From: Dastarcus helophoroides
Lineage: Eukaryota; Arthropoda; Insecta; Coleoptera; Bothrideridae
Direction of reading: 5' to 3'
NCBI GenBank assembly: GCA_028583605.1
Contig: CM053332.1
Coordinates: forward strand, 14,000,442 to 14,064,441
DNA length: 64,000 bases
Shown: one piece after another, positions 46,921-58,034 of the stretch
Position numbering within the stretch: the first letter of the stretch is position 1
How the letters are laid out: the number at the start of each line of letters is the position of its first letter
The notes under the pieces: model-generated
The model's input: only the letters and a program-made list of their open reading frames with translations
What the model was told of the DNA's origin: nothing
The model's database searches: none
Program-made: the position numbers and the translations under genes

Positions 46921-48055
46921 AAAGAATCTCTTGAATATCTTGAAAACAGGTTGCTTGTGTCAACATTTAGAAAGTATACCTTTTTTACATAAAAAATGTT
47001 GGTAAATAATAAGATCTATTTAAAATAAGTGTACTTGAAGGCACAAAAAAGTTATGATGCTTTAGAATTATACAAGGTAGCGCAGGTGGCGCCACCTATG
47101 AGTTACTGACAATCTGTTAGCAAATTAGAATAAACCGTAATATGCCAAATTTATTGTCTTTTGTAAAATATGTTCATCAGTTATGCGAAAAAATCACAAT
47201 TTTTTTTTAACTTTGACACCCTGTATCTCTGTTAATATCAACTTTTGGTATAAGGTAAATGTAGCTAAATCACGTTATTTTTATACCAAAAATTCTACTG
47301 TTGCTCTATGTGTCATTATTTATGGTCCATTCTGTATGTCACAAATATCGATCTGCTGAAAAAGTGAAATTTACAAGTTTTTCACTTAAAAACATATTAG
47401 CAATAACACACGTTTTTTTTTAAACTAATATGATATAATATAAGCCAACTCCGGATAAGACATAACTTTCACAGTTAGGCTGGTTTAACCATGAAGTTGT
47501 GCCTGGGTCATGTACCGTGTGAAAGACAAGTTTCGGCGTTTCTGGCCCTAATCAACTAAAGCCTAATGTCCATTTTAATTAAGAAAAAAGCAAAGTCATA
47601 CGAATAAATATCCGTCACGAAATATAAACATCTAACATCTATAAAACCATTTTCTTTCAAACCACCCAAGACCGAGAAGTATTCAACAAAAAAACGACTG
47701 CATTAAAATTATTTCCTTTCACGGGAGTTTGATTTGGGTAACCGAGATTATTATTACTATAATAATGGATGAAATTCTTACTCTCGTTGGTGAGGCAGTT
47801 GTCGTGCATGAAAGGCGGCCTTAGAACGAAAGAGTAATCTCAGAATACAATCGTAATGCACGAATAGTTTATCCCACCAATTAATAAGGTTTTCAGATTC
47901 TTCGGCAAGGTGCATTCTTTCAAGTAATTTATCGTCTTCCAATGTTTAAAATAATTAAACGTGTTAATGAATGATTTAATAGAAACATAAATTTAATAGA
48001 AACATAAAACTATAATTTAAAATCCTAATGAGCTTTTTAAATAATTCTTGTTAAC
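46921..48055. other. unique AT-rich DNA without recognised genes
   Basis: Includes CAGGTGGCGCCACCTATGAG at about 47080, a GC palindrome, and GACACCCTGTATCTC near 47215, a word often seen at ends of insect MITEs. No second end was found. No frame over 60 codons. Confidence 0.4.
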
Positions 48056-50904
48056 CAGGGCATCGAACCACTATTTTTTTCCTTCCGGTTTTCGGTTTTC
48101 GTTCCGGGAAAAAAATCATATAGGTTCCGTTCCGGTTGACCCATTTTTTACTTTTTAAAAGTTTTTATTTAAATTGATTTTCTAACATAATTCAAGAAAT
48201 GTTCTCTATTTTTTTAAATATTACAGCATACACGCTCTGGTAATGCTTAAAATTTGAAGAAAATAATTCTCGGTTTTTCGAGTTTAAAAATTTCACTCTG
48301 AAACTCTGGATTCTGGGTTCATTTTGAGTTCAAACTTAAAAAAAGCCTCGAACTTTATAAAAAAAAAATTAGCTGATACCCGCGCTTTCGCCTAGATGAA
48401 AATTGAGAAAGGTTTCTTTGGCTATATAATTTTTGAAAATTTTGACATTTCTGAAGAATTCCAATTTTATTAAAATGTTGACTTATTCTGAAAATTTTGA
48501 CAATAAAAACCCTCTTTTTCGCAACGTCGATCTTTTCTCACTCGACTTCCAAATTTTCGAAATTTTATCTTCATTTTGAAAATTTCGATTTTTTCAAAAT
48601 TTTGATTTTTTGGATATTCCAAATTCCTCAAAATTCGGTCTTATTCGGTTGGTTTTGATTTTTTTAAACTTTTATAACTTTTGTTCTTATTAAAGATTTT
48701 ATTTTTTGAAAATTTCAATCTTTTTTTGAATATTTGGAATTGAATTAGAAGTTTGAATGTTTGACATTACTTTTGTAAATATCAGGAACTTGAAGCTCGA
48801 AATTTCATATTTTTTTTGTAAATCTAACTAATTTTAAATTCGATTTTTTCAAAACATGTCAATTCTTTTTAAAAACTTGAATTTTTTCAAAGTTTTAGCT
48901 TTTTTGCAAATATCGACTCTCGGGTGTGTGTTTGTTTCTTTTATTCAACTTTTTTCAATTTTCACTTTTTCGCAAAAGTCTGACTTTCTAAAAATGATTA
49001 CTTTTTGAAAAGTCTGCCTTCGATTTTTATGGAAAATTCTTAAACATTTTCCGACTTCTTTAAAGCATTTCGTCTTTATATTTTGAAAACTTTGAAATTC
49101 AAATGTTCTTTTTTTTAGCTTCCACTTCTTTCCAATATTTATTTATTTTATTAATCAAAGGATTTTTCAGTTTGACCTTTCTTCAGGATTTTCATTCATT
49201 TTCCAAATTCTGAATTTTTTCAAAATCTTTAAACATAATTTTGATCTTTTCTCAAAATTGTTATTTTTTTTCAAAATTTTAATTTTTTCTGTAAATTTAA
49301 TGAGGTTGAAAACTGACTTTTAAAAACTGCTACTCTGGTTTTTTTTAATTTTTGACCTTGGTCCAACTTTTGACAATCTCCCAAAGCTTTGATCCTTTTA
49401 AAAAACTGATATTTTTTTTTAATTTCGACTTTTTCTGTTGTAAACTGAAGTTTTATTTGAAAAACTTGATTTGCCTTTAATTTTTGTTTCTTGAAAAATT
49501 ACTTTTCTCAAAATTTCGACATTTTTATTATTTTCGAACCTTTTTCAGAATTCAGACTTTTTTGAAAATTTCGACCTTTTATCATCAAAATTTCGTCTTT
49601 TTCTCGAAGCTGTAACTTTTTCAGAATTCGATATTTTTGGAAAAATTTCCTCCTTTTTCAAAATTTTGACCTCTTGTAAAAAATTTGACAACACAAAGTT
49701 TTTTTCCCAAAAGTATCAATTTTTTTCAAAATTTTGGAATTTTTTAATATGATTATGTTGAAACATTTTTTTTAGAAACCTTTACCTTTTTTTGAAAATG
49801 TCCACTTTAGCTCAAACTTTTTAGTATTTCTCGAAGTTTTAACTCCTTTTTTTGATAATTCCGACTTTTTGCCGAAAATGTTTACTTTTTTCAAAATTGT
49901 AACTTTTTGAAATATTTGAATTCTTTCAGGATTTTAATCTTTTTTGAACATGTTCACCCTTTTATAATCAAAATTGGGACTTTTTTCGAAGTTAAACATA
50001 GCTTCATTCAAAATTTGAAGTTTTTTTCGAAATTTCCATTTTCAATTGTTTGTGATAACTTCGACATTTTTTAAAAATTCACCTGTTCCAGAATTTTTTT
50101 TTAATTTTGCTTGAAGAATTTAATTTTCCAAATTACCAATTTTAAAATTTTGAACGAATTCTACAAAACGAATTCAAGGCTTGACTAAATTTCGATTTTA
50201 AACCTGCCTAAATTCAAAACAATCTGAAAAAAACCGCAGCTTCAAGGCTAAAGTCGAAATTTTAGGAAAAAATTCAAATATAGCGTAAACAAAACCAGAT
50301 AAAAATTGGAAGTTTAAATTAGACATTTTCTAACATATCATCATTTCAAGTTTATCCTCAAAATTTCGATTTCAATTTCAAGATCCCGACTTTAATTGGA
50401 ATATAAATGTTTTATTTTTCTCTGGAAATTTTGGCTGAAATTCCCAATTTCTAGTAAAAATAAGAAATAGCGAGATTTTATCGCAAATTTTGAGAAAAAC
50501 AGCCAAATTCAGAAATTTTGGGAAGTTTTATCATAAAAAAATCAATAGAATTGGAAATTTCGAGAAAAAAATTGGCATATTGAAATTAAAGTGAAATGTA
50601 AAGGAAAAAATTCAAGAAAACTCGAAATTTTTATTAATAACTTCAAAAAATAGAGGTATCAGTTTATAAAAGGGAAAATCCAAGTTTGAAAAAAAAAAAC
50701 AAATTTTGAGTGTTTGTTCTCAAGAAAAAGTTGGAATTTTTGGAAAAATACGAATTTGCAAATAAAATTGCCAGGAAGCTAGGGCTTCAATGAAAAAGAC
50801 TCGACTTGAGTCTAAATTTACAATAGCACATAACATTTTTATTTTAAACTCGAAATTTAAGGAAAAGAAAAGAAATATTTCTGTAGAAAAGGTCCAAATT
50901 TCAA

Positions 50905-51012
50905 AAATTGAATTACAGTACTTGTCCCCTGAAACCAAAAAAGATTAAAAAACACAACAAAGGTTGCTCTAACGCGTTTCGACAGCCAAGCTGTCATCTT
51001 CAGAGAGAAACT
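50905..51012 (-). repeat. ribozyme-repeat family A, best single arm
   Basis: AAAATTGAATTACAGTACTT, GTCCCCTGAAACCAAAAAAG, AGGTTGCTCTAACGCG and CTTCAGAGAGAAAC. This is the least mutated arm in the window and carries the intact-looking hammerhead at 50963-51011. Confidence 0.85.
50963..51011 (-). ncRNA. hammerhead-like motif, family A, cleanest copy
   Basis: Minus strand order: GTTTCTCT, CTGAAGA, T, stem II GACAGC-TTG-GCTGTC (six Watson-Crick pairs), GAAA, palindromic ACGCGT, T, then AGAGCAAC. Stem I pairs GTTTCTCT with AGAGCAAC with one mismatch. Cleavage would follow GTT. The unpaired T between core and stem II departs from consensus, so activity is uncertain. Confidence 0.6.
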
Positions 51013-51429
51013 TTAAAAAAGAGCCGAATATTTCGGAAAAAGAATACTCAAGTTATACAACTTAAAATTCAATTTGGCTTGAAATTTTGCGAATAAAGTC
51101 AACATTTTCTTAGAAAGAGTGGAAATTGTAAGTTTCTAATCGAACTTTCAAAAAAATGTTTTTTAAAGTAAACTCGTAAAATTTTAAAAAGGAAATTATT
51201 AAAAAAATCCCAAACTTTAGGGTAAAGTATAAATTACTTTAAGAACATACAAATTCAACGAATCGAAATAAACCGTTATTTTTTTCCGGTTTTCGTTCCT
51301 ACAAAAATAACTTTTTTTTTTCGCTTTTCGGTTTTTTATTCAGCTCTGGTTCGAAGCCCTGCTGCTAACCATAAGACACTACTTACAATAGTTTTTTGTT
51401 TGTTTTTGCATCAACTTTTTATGTTTTAT

Positions 51430-53980
51430 ATAAAAACTAACTGATACCCTCTCCTTTGTCCACATGAAAGTATTCTTGGGTCACTTTTTTGAAAATCCCC
51501 AAGTTTTTTGAAGGATTCGTTTTTTATTAAAAGTTTCGATTTATTTCGAAAATTTCCACTTTTTTCACCTTTTCTTGGTCGACTCCTAAAATTTCTACTT
51601 TGTTCTCGAAATTTAGACTTTTGGAAAATTTCAACTGTTCTAAAATTCTGGCTTATTTGAATATATTTTGACTTTTTTTTTGAGAACTACTTTTTTATAA
51701 TTTTTGTCTTTATTACAAATTCCTTCTCTGGAAGTTTAAATTGTTTGGAAAATTACTTGTTTATTGTTTCGAATTTTTTTGAATATATTCACTTATATCA
51801 AAGTTTTGAAAGTTTCCGAAAATTTTGATTTTTTTCATATAATTCACCTTATTTTCGAAAATGTTGACCTTTTCGGAAAGTTTGACACGAAACTTCAACT
51901 TTTTTGCTGACTGTTTTTAAGTTCCATTTGTTCAGACCAATTCAATTTTTTAAAATTTGATTTTTTTAAAGTTTTGACCTTTTGAAAAAATTGATTTTCT
52001 AAAAAAAAGTTCGTCTTTTTTCCAAATTTTGGCTTTTTCTCAAAATTTTCACTTTCTGAAACTGACAACTTTTTGAAAAGTCCGACTTCGAATTTTTATT
52101 GAAAATCTTGGCTTTCTTGAATATTTCGACTATTTTTAATATTATATTTTGAAAATTTCGAATTTCAGATCTTCGATATTTTCACAATTTCACCAGATTT
52201 TGATTTATCGAAATTTTTGAAAATTTTGACACAACATTGTGATCTTTTCTCAAAATTGTGGCTTTTTTCGAAATTTTGATTTGTTTCTTTAAATTCGATT
52301 ACATTAAAATATTTGATTTTTCTGAAAATTTCCACCCTGCTCCAATTTTTTGACCTTTTTTAAAAATATCGATTTTTTTCTTTCAAAAATTTCGCCTTTT
52401 TAAATTGAACTTTTATTTGAAAAATTCAACGTTCTTTTAATTTTCACTTTTTTGTAAAATTGGATTTTTCACAATTTTGATCTTTTCGAAATTTTCGAGC
52501 TGTTTTAAAATATGCACTCTTGAAAATTTTCAACCTTTTATGATAAACATTTAAACTTTTCTGGAAGTTGTAATTTTTTTTCAGAATTATATCTTTTTTC
52601 AAAATTTCCACCTTTTTCAAAATTTCGACTTTTTGTGAAAATTTTCACATTTTTAAAAATGTTGATATTTTTCTCGAAACTTCGAATTTTTGTTACTTCA
52701 ACTTTTTGAAAAATTCACCTTCAACCTTTTTTGTGTTTTTTAATCTTTCTTGGTTTCAGGGGACAAGATTTGTATTTCAATTTTTGAAGATAACCAAAGA
52801 CCACCAAAAAAAATTCACCTGTTCTGAAAATGTTAAATTTTTTTGGAGGGGGACTTTCTAAGTTGCGAATTTTAAAATTTATACCTAAACGAATTCGAGA
52901 CCTAACTAAATGTCAGTTTTAAAGCTGGCCTTTTAAAAAGTAGTATTTTTAAAGTTAAAACTGAAAAGCTTTACAAAATTCGAAATTTAGAAATATTTTT
53001 GAGTTTAAAATCTAAATAGGAAGTTTGAAAAAGAGCAGAAAACGAAATGGCTTTAATTTAGAAAATACCATGTTTAAGTCTAAATGTGAAGGAACATTTT
53101 TTTAAACATTTTTCTTCTCGAAGTTTTGAGAAACAGTTTTGTCGAAATTGAAACGTTTTTTTAACCTGAATTCCTGCATTTTTACTTCAGACTAGTCTTT
53201 AAATATGAAATTTAAACTTTAAAATTTGACATTAATGTTTTTCTGTTATAGAATTTTTCTTCAATATTTTATCTGGCATTTTCACGTTGAAACAAAATTT
53301 TTAATTATTGTAAGGTTGCAAAATGGAAATAAAAGGTCAAAATTTTGATTAAAAAAAATTGAAAATTCGAAGAAATGTTCGTTCCCAAAGATTTTAGTTT
53401 CAGTTTCAGAATTTTGACGTTATCTTCGAAATTTTTAAAAAATAAGAAATAACAGTAAATTTTAAATTGTTTCTTAAAATTCTAATTTTTGGCCTTAAAT
53501 GTGAATGCTATTCTCAACATTTCGTTTTTAAAGTCGAAATTTGAAAAAAAATAACATTAGAAATCTCCCACTTGAAGTATAAAACCAAGAAAACATCGAA
53601 ATTTCTCGTTTTTTTTGTTATTGGAATTTCAACTTTTGGAACCCTATTTAATATCTTAATTTTAAAGTCGAAATTATCATCCAGCTTCTCAAAACTTCAG
53701 TAAATATTCGGAGTTTGGAAAAGATGTTTAATTTCGGTACATTAAAAATTTCATAGTTTAAGCGGAAATTTTTGAAAAAAAAACCTCGAAATAAAAATAG
53801 TCAAATTTTCGACAGTGTGCAGAAAATGTTGACTAAAAACTCAAAATTAAGATTTCGAGAAGAACCTCCAAAATGTCTAAAAAGAAGATGGTCCCCTAGA
53901 TTGTGATTTAAACATTAGAAGTGACAAAATTTCGAGTTTAAAACTTAAAATTTTTAGAAGCCAAAAGAAAGGAATTCGTG
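51430..53980. mobile_element. strand-switching repeat block, copy 3
   Basis: Edge AACTAACTGATACCCTCTCC near 51436, T-rich to about 52860, hinge AAGTTGCGAATTTTAAAATT with AAACGAATTCGAGACC, then A-rich to about 53980. A family A tail (52731-52810) is inserted in the T-rich half. Confidence 0.55.
52731..52810 (+). repeat. ribozyme-repeat family A, tail fragment
   Basis: TGTGTTTTTTAATCTTTCTT, GGTTTCAGGGGACAAG and GATAACCAAAGACCACC, same end as at 4605-4690; no hammerhead core. Confidence 0.78.
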
Positions 53981-53988
53981 AAAAGACA

Positions 53989-54225
53989 ATGACCTGCAAA
54001 AATTTGGAATACATCCTAAATTTGTATAAAGACACATTGATCAACAATAGTAGCTCTCGACACCTAACTTTAAATACAATCTTATGTATTATTCAGTTAT
54101 ATAAAAATCGCCTGTCCGTTAATGCCCATTTTTATTATCATAGAGGGCAGGATTTTGAAAAATCCTCTCTTATTGCGCACCTGCAGTACTACGGAAAACA
54201 CCTGTACGAAATTTCATGCTCCTAA
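53989..54225 (+). other. unrecognised 78-codon frame
   Basis: MTCKNLEYILNLYKDTLINN to YGKHLYEISCS, with composition unlike the array around it, ending just before the hAT end at 54228. No domain, signal or family is recognised; it could be a transposon fragment or chance. Confidence 0.2.
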
Positions 54226-54227
54226 AT

Positions 54228-57200
54228 CAGGGGTCGGCAAACTTTTAAACCGAAAGAGCCAGCCGCAATAAAAAAATTGATTTCATGAATTTCAAAAAGC
54301 CACACATTTTTATTTCTGATTTTTACATTTTATTTCAAAATTAAATCAAATAAATCAGACAAGATATGGGACAGAGACTGACTCATGTAGTCAAACGAAA
54401 ACATATTAAGCTCAAAAGACCTTTTATTGCTCAAAGCTTAGACCATTAGTTTAAAATTTGCCTTTTTTTCGCAATTTCAACTTTTTTAACTCTTCTCTGT
54501 ATTAGTCTTCTTTTTTAATATCTATTTTGTTCCTAAAATTAGACTTTTACCCCAAAACTTCCTTTCTTCTCAAAATTCAAAAATTTGCAAAAATGTTTAC
54601 TTTTTTCTAATTCGACTTACTGGAAGATTCGACTTGTTTCTCAAAAATTAGTCTTTTGTCAATTTTTTAATAAAAAAAGTAAAAATTTGTAGTAACTGGA
54701 GATGTTAAGTAAGTTTTTGAAGATCTCGTCCTTATTTTCAAAGTTTTCTTTTTTCGAAATTTAAATCTATTCTCAAATTTCACTTTTTTTCCAAAGTTAC
54801 ATTTTTTTGACTTTGTTCTAAATTACGGCTTCCTTCTAGAACTTTCTACATTCTTTTTAAAATTTGTCCTTTAACCAAATTTCGACATTTTCCCCAAACT
54901 TGACTTTTACTAAACATTAAACTTTTATTTATTTTCTACAAATTTGGACTTGCTACGCACAATTCGGTTTGTTTTCGAAATTTCGACTTTTCCAATACGA
55001 TATTTTACTATTTTTGCAAATTGTGATTTTTTTGGCGAAATTTATCTACATATTTTTCAAAATGTTTGACTTAATTTCAAAATTTGACTTTCTCTGGGAA
55101 ATTTTGACCTGCAACACTTCAGCACTTTTCTGGAAATTTCTATATTCTTTCCAAAATTCGTTCTTTTTCCAAATTTAGTTATTTTGCCAAAATATTGACT
55201 TTTATTAAACTTTTATGTATTTTCTGCAAATTTGGACCTGGTTCGCAAAATTCGGTTTTTTTTTGAAATTTTGACTGTTAAAATTCGACTTTTTATTGTT
55301 TCTGCAAGCTGCAAGGACGAATATGTGAATTTCCAAAATGTTTGACTGAATCTAAAGATTTGATTTTTTTCTTAAAATTCGACCTTTCTCTAAAGTTCAA
55401 CATTTTTCTCGAAACTGAAAGTGTATCAAAATTGTCTTTTCTTTCGAAATTATTTTACCAATTCTATCAAATTTCGAATTTATCTGAACATTTGGAGTTT
55501 TTTTAATTCGTCTTGTTCTCGACTTCTCAAAATTTTACTTTCTCTGGAAAAATGCAATTATTTTTCTTCTGCTCTGAAAAACTTCGACTTTTTAAAAGTT
55601 CGACGATTTTTTCTAATTTTTCAATTTTTTGCAACTGCTCTTTTCAAAATTTACAATTTTTCACAAAATTTAAGTTTCTCAAAAAATTTCAGGTTTTAAA
55701 GTTTTTCTGGGTTTCAATCTATGGTCGAAATTCGAGGATTTTTTTAAAATTTTATCTTTTTTGAAAACTTTTGACAAATTCATTTTTTTCGAAAACACTT
55801 TTTTTTCAAAATTCGGTATTTTCTGGAAATTTCAACTTTTATTTCTAACTACATCTATTTTCAAATCTCAAAATTAATTTTGTTTCTTAAAATTTGACTT
55901 TCTCTGGGAAATTTTGATCTTTTAAAATTCAATACTTTTCTCGAAATTGGAAGTTTTATCGACATTTCCTTTGCTTTCGAAATTATTTCACGAATTTTCT
56001 CAAAATTCGATTTATCTGAAAATTTGGTTTTTTTTTCAGTTCGTCTTGTTCCCGAAAAGTTATTCTCAAAATTTAACTTTCTCTGAAACATTGCAAATTT
56101 TTTATTTTCTTCTCTGAATAACTTCGACTTCTGAATAAGTTCGACAATTTTTTTAAACTTTTAATTTATTACAATTTCTCTTTTCGAAATTTTCACAAAA
56201 TTTAAATTTGTCTAAACATGCCAGGTTTTTAAATTTTTTCTGCGAATTTCAATCTATTGTCAAAATTAATTAGTCTTTTCAAAAATTTTGAGGTTTTTGA
56301 GAACTTTTGACGAATTCATTTTTGTCGAAATCTCTTTTTTCAAAATTAAGCTTCTTTAGAAATTTCAGCTTTTATTTCGAACGAAATTCAACTATTTTCA
56401 AATCTCAAAATTTATTTTTTTTCTTAAAATTTGACTTTTTTGGGAAATTTTGACTTTTAAAATTCAATACTTTTCTCGAAACTCGAAGTTTTATCGACAT
56501 TTTCTTTTCTTTCGAAATTATTTTGCCAATTTTCTCAAAATTCGAATTTATCAGAAAATTTGGATTTTTTTAAATCGCCTTGTTCTCGAAACTTCAAATT
56601 TCTTCTTAAAATTTAAATCTCTGGCAAATTACAAATTTTTTGTCGAAATTTCAAGTTTTTCTTAAAATTTTGACTTTTTCCTTGAAATTTTTCCTAAAAT
56701 TTGACTTCGTTTTTCTTTATTAAAAAACTTCGACTTTTTTAAAATGCGACAATTTTTTATTAGCTTCTAGTTTATCTTTACAATTTCTTTTTTGATATTT
56801 TACAGTATTTGAAAAACTTTAAATTTGTCTAAAAATTTCAGGTTTACAATTTGTTCTGGGTTTCAATCTTTTGTCAAAATCTGACGTTTTTTTTCTAAAA
56901 TTTAACCTTTCTTGAAAGCTTTTTATAAATTCATATTTTTCGAAATTTTTTCCTTTTTCCTAATTTTTTTGAAATCTCTTCCTTTTTCTCAATTTTTGCG
57001 AAGTCTCTTTTTCTCAATTTTTGCGAAGTCTCTTTTTCTCAATTTTTTCGAAATATCTTTTTTTCAATTTTTTCGAAATGTCTTCTTTTTTCTTAAAATT
57101 CAGCTTTTTTTTGAAATTTCAGCTTTTATTTCGAGCTTTGATATTTGCTGTTTCTGTAAATTTAAATATTTTTTTCACAAAATTAATTCAACTTTTTTCC

Positions 57201-57594
57201 CGAAATTTCAAGGCGGTAGAAAATTTACAAATAAAAAAGTAAAATCATGGGAAAAATATTTGTTAGAATTTTCGACTTTCCAAATTGGTCTTTTTCTAGA
57301 AATTTTAAAATTCATGTATTTTTTCAAAATGGTAATTCAAATCAATCAAAAATTTTGGAAAAATACTTCTTGAAATCATATTTTTTTGTCAAAATTGAAG
57401 CAAAATGTGAAAATTCCTAGAAAAGTATTTTTGGAAAGTTCGATTTCAGTAGGTCACTTGTTTAATGCGTATTCATTTCTGCGTGTCTATCCACTCTAGC
57501 TTTTATTTATTTATTTTTTAGGGGAAATTAAAAAGTCGCCATTGTCTTTTAAAGAGCCGCATGCGGCTCGCGAGCCGCGGTTTGCCGACATCTG
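54228..57594 (-). mobile_element. hAT-like element filled with array DNA, copy 2 (reverse orientation)
   Basis: Begins CAGGGGTCGGCAAACTTTTA and ends CGCGGTTTGCCGACATCTG. Its left end with TTGATTTCATGAATTTCAAA and CAGACAAGATATGGGACAG matches the reverse complement of the right end of copy 1, and its right end (GAGCCGCATGCGGCTC) the left end of copy 1. Flanking 8-mers TCCTAAAT and TCCTAGAC share five positions. The interior array is T-rich on +, consistent with the flip. Confidence 0.87.
54470..57520 (-). repeat. degenerate array within hAT copy 2
   Basis: T-rich on + (CAAAATTCGACTTTTTAA-type). Near 56960-57070 a 29-31 base unit TTTTTCTCAATTTTTGCGAA repeats about four times. Phenylalanine-rich frames such as 56912-57373 are translations of it. 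Confidence 0.75.
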
Positions 57595-58034
57595 TCCTAG
57601 ACCCATGCGTTTATGCTGTGCGTTGTCTGCCAGTCAGCGCCTAGAGATTTATTAAATAATATTAATTTAAGGATGTCTTATGTAGTGTTTTAGCATAGTA
57701 ATACATTTGGGGGGGGGAGATCTCGACCCCGTTCCGTCTTCTTAAGCAATCAATAAAAATTTGTGCTATGTGTTGTATTTGTCACAAGAAGTGATAGCTT
57801 ATATTTAGAAGTTTTTACATTGTATTTGAAAAGTTTATAACGTACACAAGCGAATTTGACTAGTATAACACACAAATAATTACTTACATCACAAAATAAG
57901 TGACCTTGCCGGAAAAACATGTTTTTTTTTAAATTACAAAATACAACGCAACAGCTATGTAATTAATATATACAGTCTGCTGCATGTAGGGAGATAATGA
58001 TTTGTTAATTATGTGGACTTGTTTCAGTGATATC
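57595..58034 (+). promoter_or_regulatory. LRR gene upstream region or intron
   Basis: ACTTGTTTCAG at about 58018-58027 is a good splice acceptor seven bases before the ATG, so the LRR start codon probably sits near the 5' end of its second exon and the promoter lies further left. A run of nine or ten G at about 57710 stands out. No TATA box is convincing. Confidence 0.35.

Larger units (their letters stand above)
48362..51290. mobile_element. strand-switching repeat block, copy 2
   Basis: Edge AATTAGCTGATACCCGCGCTT at 48370, T-rich array to about 50170, hinge AATTACCAATTTTAAAATTT with CGAATTCTACAAAACGAATT, then A-rich array to about 51280. Same order as the blocks at 43960 and 51430, here enclosed by hAT ends. 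Confidence 0.55.
48056..51361. mobile_element. hAT-like element (CAGGGC-TCGAACCA ends)
   Basis: CAGGGCATCGAACCA at 48056 and TGGTTCGAAGCCCTG ending at 51361 are inverted with one mismatch; similarity continues through runs of TTCCGGTTTTCG and its complement. Flanking 8-mers TTGTTAAC and CTGCTAAC share six positions. The 3.3-kb interior is almost entirely the strand-switching array block; no transposase. Confidence 0.75.

Noticed and set aside
47078..47096. GGTGGCGCCACC as a regulatory operator
   Set aside because: A single short GC palindrome with no gene nearby; no support.
44212..57373. Frames such as 44212-44529, 55421-55699 and 56912-57373 as possible membrane proteins
   Set aside because: Hydrophobic Phe-rich text comes from TTTTTC-type repeats, not from selected transmembrane segments.
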